Origin: Pseudorhodoferax aquiterrae
GTDB lineage: Bacteria; Pseudomonadota; Gammaproteobacteria; Burkholderiales; Burkholderiaceae_C
Length of the DNA stretch: 64,000 nucleotides
NCBI RefSeq assembly: GCF_014652235.1
Contig: NZ_BMYK01000030.1
Coordinates: forward strand, 1-64,000
Direction: 5' to 3'
In this document: positions 63,092 to 64,000 of the stretch, piece by piece
Layout: each line of letters begins with the position of its first letter
Numbering within the stretch: position 1 is the stretch's first letter
Translations under genes and position numbers: made by a program
Notes under the pieces: model-generated
Told to the model about the DNA's origin: nothing
The model's database searches: none
What the model saw: only the letters and a program-made list of their open reading frames with translations

Positions 63092-63985
63092 TCAAGCCGC
63101 CTTCCCCATGATCCCGCGCGGCCGGAACGCCAGCACCAGGATCAGGATCACGAAGGTGAACACCACGCTGTAGGTTGGCGCGTAGGCCAGCCCATAGGTC
63201 TCCGCGAGGCCCAGGATCACGGCGCCGATGGCCGCGCCGACCACGCTGCCCATGCCGCCCACGATCACCACGATCAGCGAGGCCAGCAGCAGCCGGATGT
63301 CTTCGCCCGGCACCATGGACAGCTCCACCGCGCCGATCACGCCGCCCAGTCCCGCGAGGCCGGCCCCCAGCATGAAGGTGATGGCGAACACCAGGTTCAC
63401 GTTCACGCCCGAGGCGGCCAGCATGCCGCGGTCGTCCACGCCGGCGCGGATCATGGCGCCCACGCGGGTCTTGTTCAGCAGCCACCACAGGCCGATGCCG
63501 ATGGCGATGCCGAAGCCCAGCAGGCTCAAGCGGAACGCGCCGTAGGCATTGATGAGCGGCAGGCCGCGGATGGGCCCCTGCAGCCACTCGGGCGCTTCCA
63601 TCTGGTGCACCTGGCCCGTGAAGATCCACAGCAGCACGTCGGCGATCACGATCGACAGGCCGATGGTCACCAGCGTCTGGCGCAGGTCCTGCCCCTGCAT
63701 GCGCCGCAGGATCAGCACCTGGATCAGCAGGCCCGCCACGGCCGCCGCCGCGAAGCCCGCCGCCAGCGCCAGCAGCCACCAGCCGGTCTTGTCGGCCACC
63801 ACGTAGCCCACGTAGCCGCCCAGCAGGTACAGCGAACCGTGCGCGAGGTTCACGTTGCGCATGAGGCCGAACACCAGCGTGAAGCCGCTCGCCACGATGA
63901 AGTACAGCGAGGCCAGCGTCAGCCCATTGAGCAGGGTGACCACGTACAGGCGCGCGTTGTCGAACAGCGCCCACAGCGAGAACAC
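63092..63985 (-). CDS. HAAT ABC transporter permease (LivH type), start near window edge
   Basis: A LivH-family permease of about 297 residues. It has LTLASLYFIVASGFTLVFGL, RNVNLAHGSLYLLGGYVGYV, coupling loop IRAGVDDRGMLAASGVNVNL and the C-terminal VLAFRPRGIMGK. A GTG at 63985 is the most likely start from the usual length, but the frame stays open to the window edge, so the true start may lie just outside. It is the first visible gene of the last operon. Confidence 0.85.
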   Translation of the reverse strand: MFSLWALFDNARLYVVTLLNGLTLASLYFIVASGFTLVFGLMRNVNLAHGSLYLLGGYVGYVVADKTGWWLLALAAGFAAAAVAGLLIQVLILRRMQGQDLRQTLVTIGLSIVIADVLLWIFTGQVHQMEAPEWLQGPIRGLPLINAYGAFRLSLLGFGIAIGIGLWWLLNKTRVGAMIRAGVDDRGMLAASGVNVNLVFAITFMLGAGLAGLGGVIGAVELSMVPGEDIRLLLASLIVVIVGGMGSVVGAAIGAVILGLAETYGLAYAPTYSVVFTFVILILVLAFRPRGIMGKAA

Positions 63986-64000
63986 GAGGACCGGGCCGCC

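Overview
The window is about 64 kb of very GC-rich DNA from a betaproteobacterium of the order Burkholderiales, most likely family Comamonadaceae (Variovorax/Acidovorax-like). The evidence is the 5S rRNA 3' end at position 1, the strong G/C third-position bias that leaves almost every antisense frame open, and the many uptake systems each paired with a LysR-, IclR- or GlxA-type regulator. I see no phage genes, intact insertion sequence, CRISPR array or tRNA. The content is chromosomal catabolic and transport DNA.

Layout. (1) 1-9835: end of an rRNA operon, mmsA with a divergent LysR regulator, and a 2322-residue pseudokinase/ATPase/hybrid histidine kinase. (2) 9840-19004, minus strand: an amide-uptake operon made of amiC (amide sensor), amiR (ANTAR antiterminator), a periplasmic binding protein, Urt-type permeases and ATPases, an amidase and an alpha/beta hydrolase. 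Intrinsic terminators lie in the leaders before amiC and before the binding-protein gene, as expected for AmiR antitermination. (3) 19128-25398: a LysR/GMC-oxidoreductase pair, a secreted GDSL esterase, an IclR regulator and an N-acyl-D-amino-acid deacylase. (4) 25411-35473: a thioredoxin-reductase-like protein, a GlxA-type regulator and a divergent operon with two isonitrile-hydratase-like DJ-1 proteins, a branched-chain-amino-acid-type (HAAT) ABC transporter and an FAD amine oxidase. (5) 35655-48213: a truncated acyl-CoA-dehydrogenase-like gene, a 42-residue membrane protein, and a long minus-strand operon (amidase, peptide-type ABC transporter, 2-hydroxyacid dehydrogenase, esterase, PaiB-like flavoprotein, class II aldolase) divergent from a class V aminotransferase. 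(6) 48323-52342: katG, and a photolyase-like gene coupled to a DUF2256 zinc-ribbon gene. (7) 52726-63985, minus strand: a ten-gene HAAT-transporter operon. Its LivF ATPase is fused to a Tm-1-like (UPF0261) domain, followed by a PEP-hydrolase-family TIM barrel, a flotillin, two SRPBCC domains (one fused to a quinone oxidoreductase) and a VOC protein.

How the parts work together. Three of the four transporter loci carry their own hydrolases, so the common theme is uptake of small nitrogenous organic compounds followed by hydrolysis. The amide locus probably senses short amides in the cytoplasm (AmiC), releases AmiR, and lets transcription run into transporter and amidase genes. A shared palindromic operator (GGCGGAAATGAC-N9-GTCATTTACGCC and a close copy) stands before both the D-aminoacylase gene and the isonitrile-hydratase operon, each 15 bases before an identical ACAATGGC. 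This links the two into one regulon, presumably under the GlxA-type regulator. The most unusual locus is the last one, whose substrate cannot be read from the sequence. It holds the two domains of the tomato virus-resistance protein Tm-1 as neighbouring genes inside a transporter operon.
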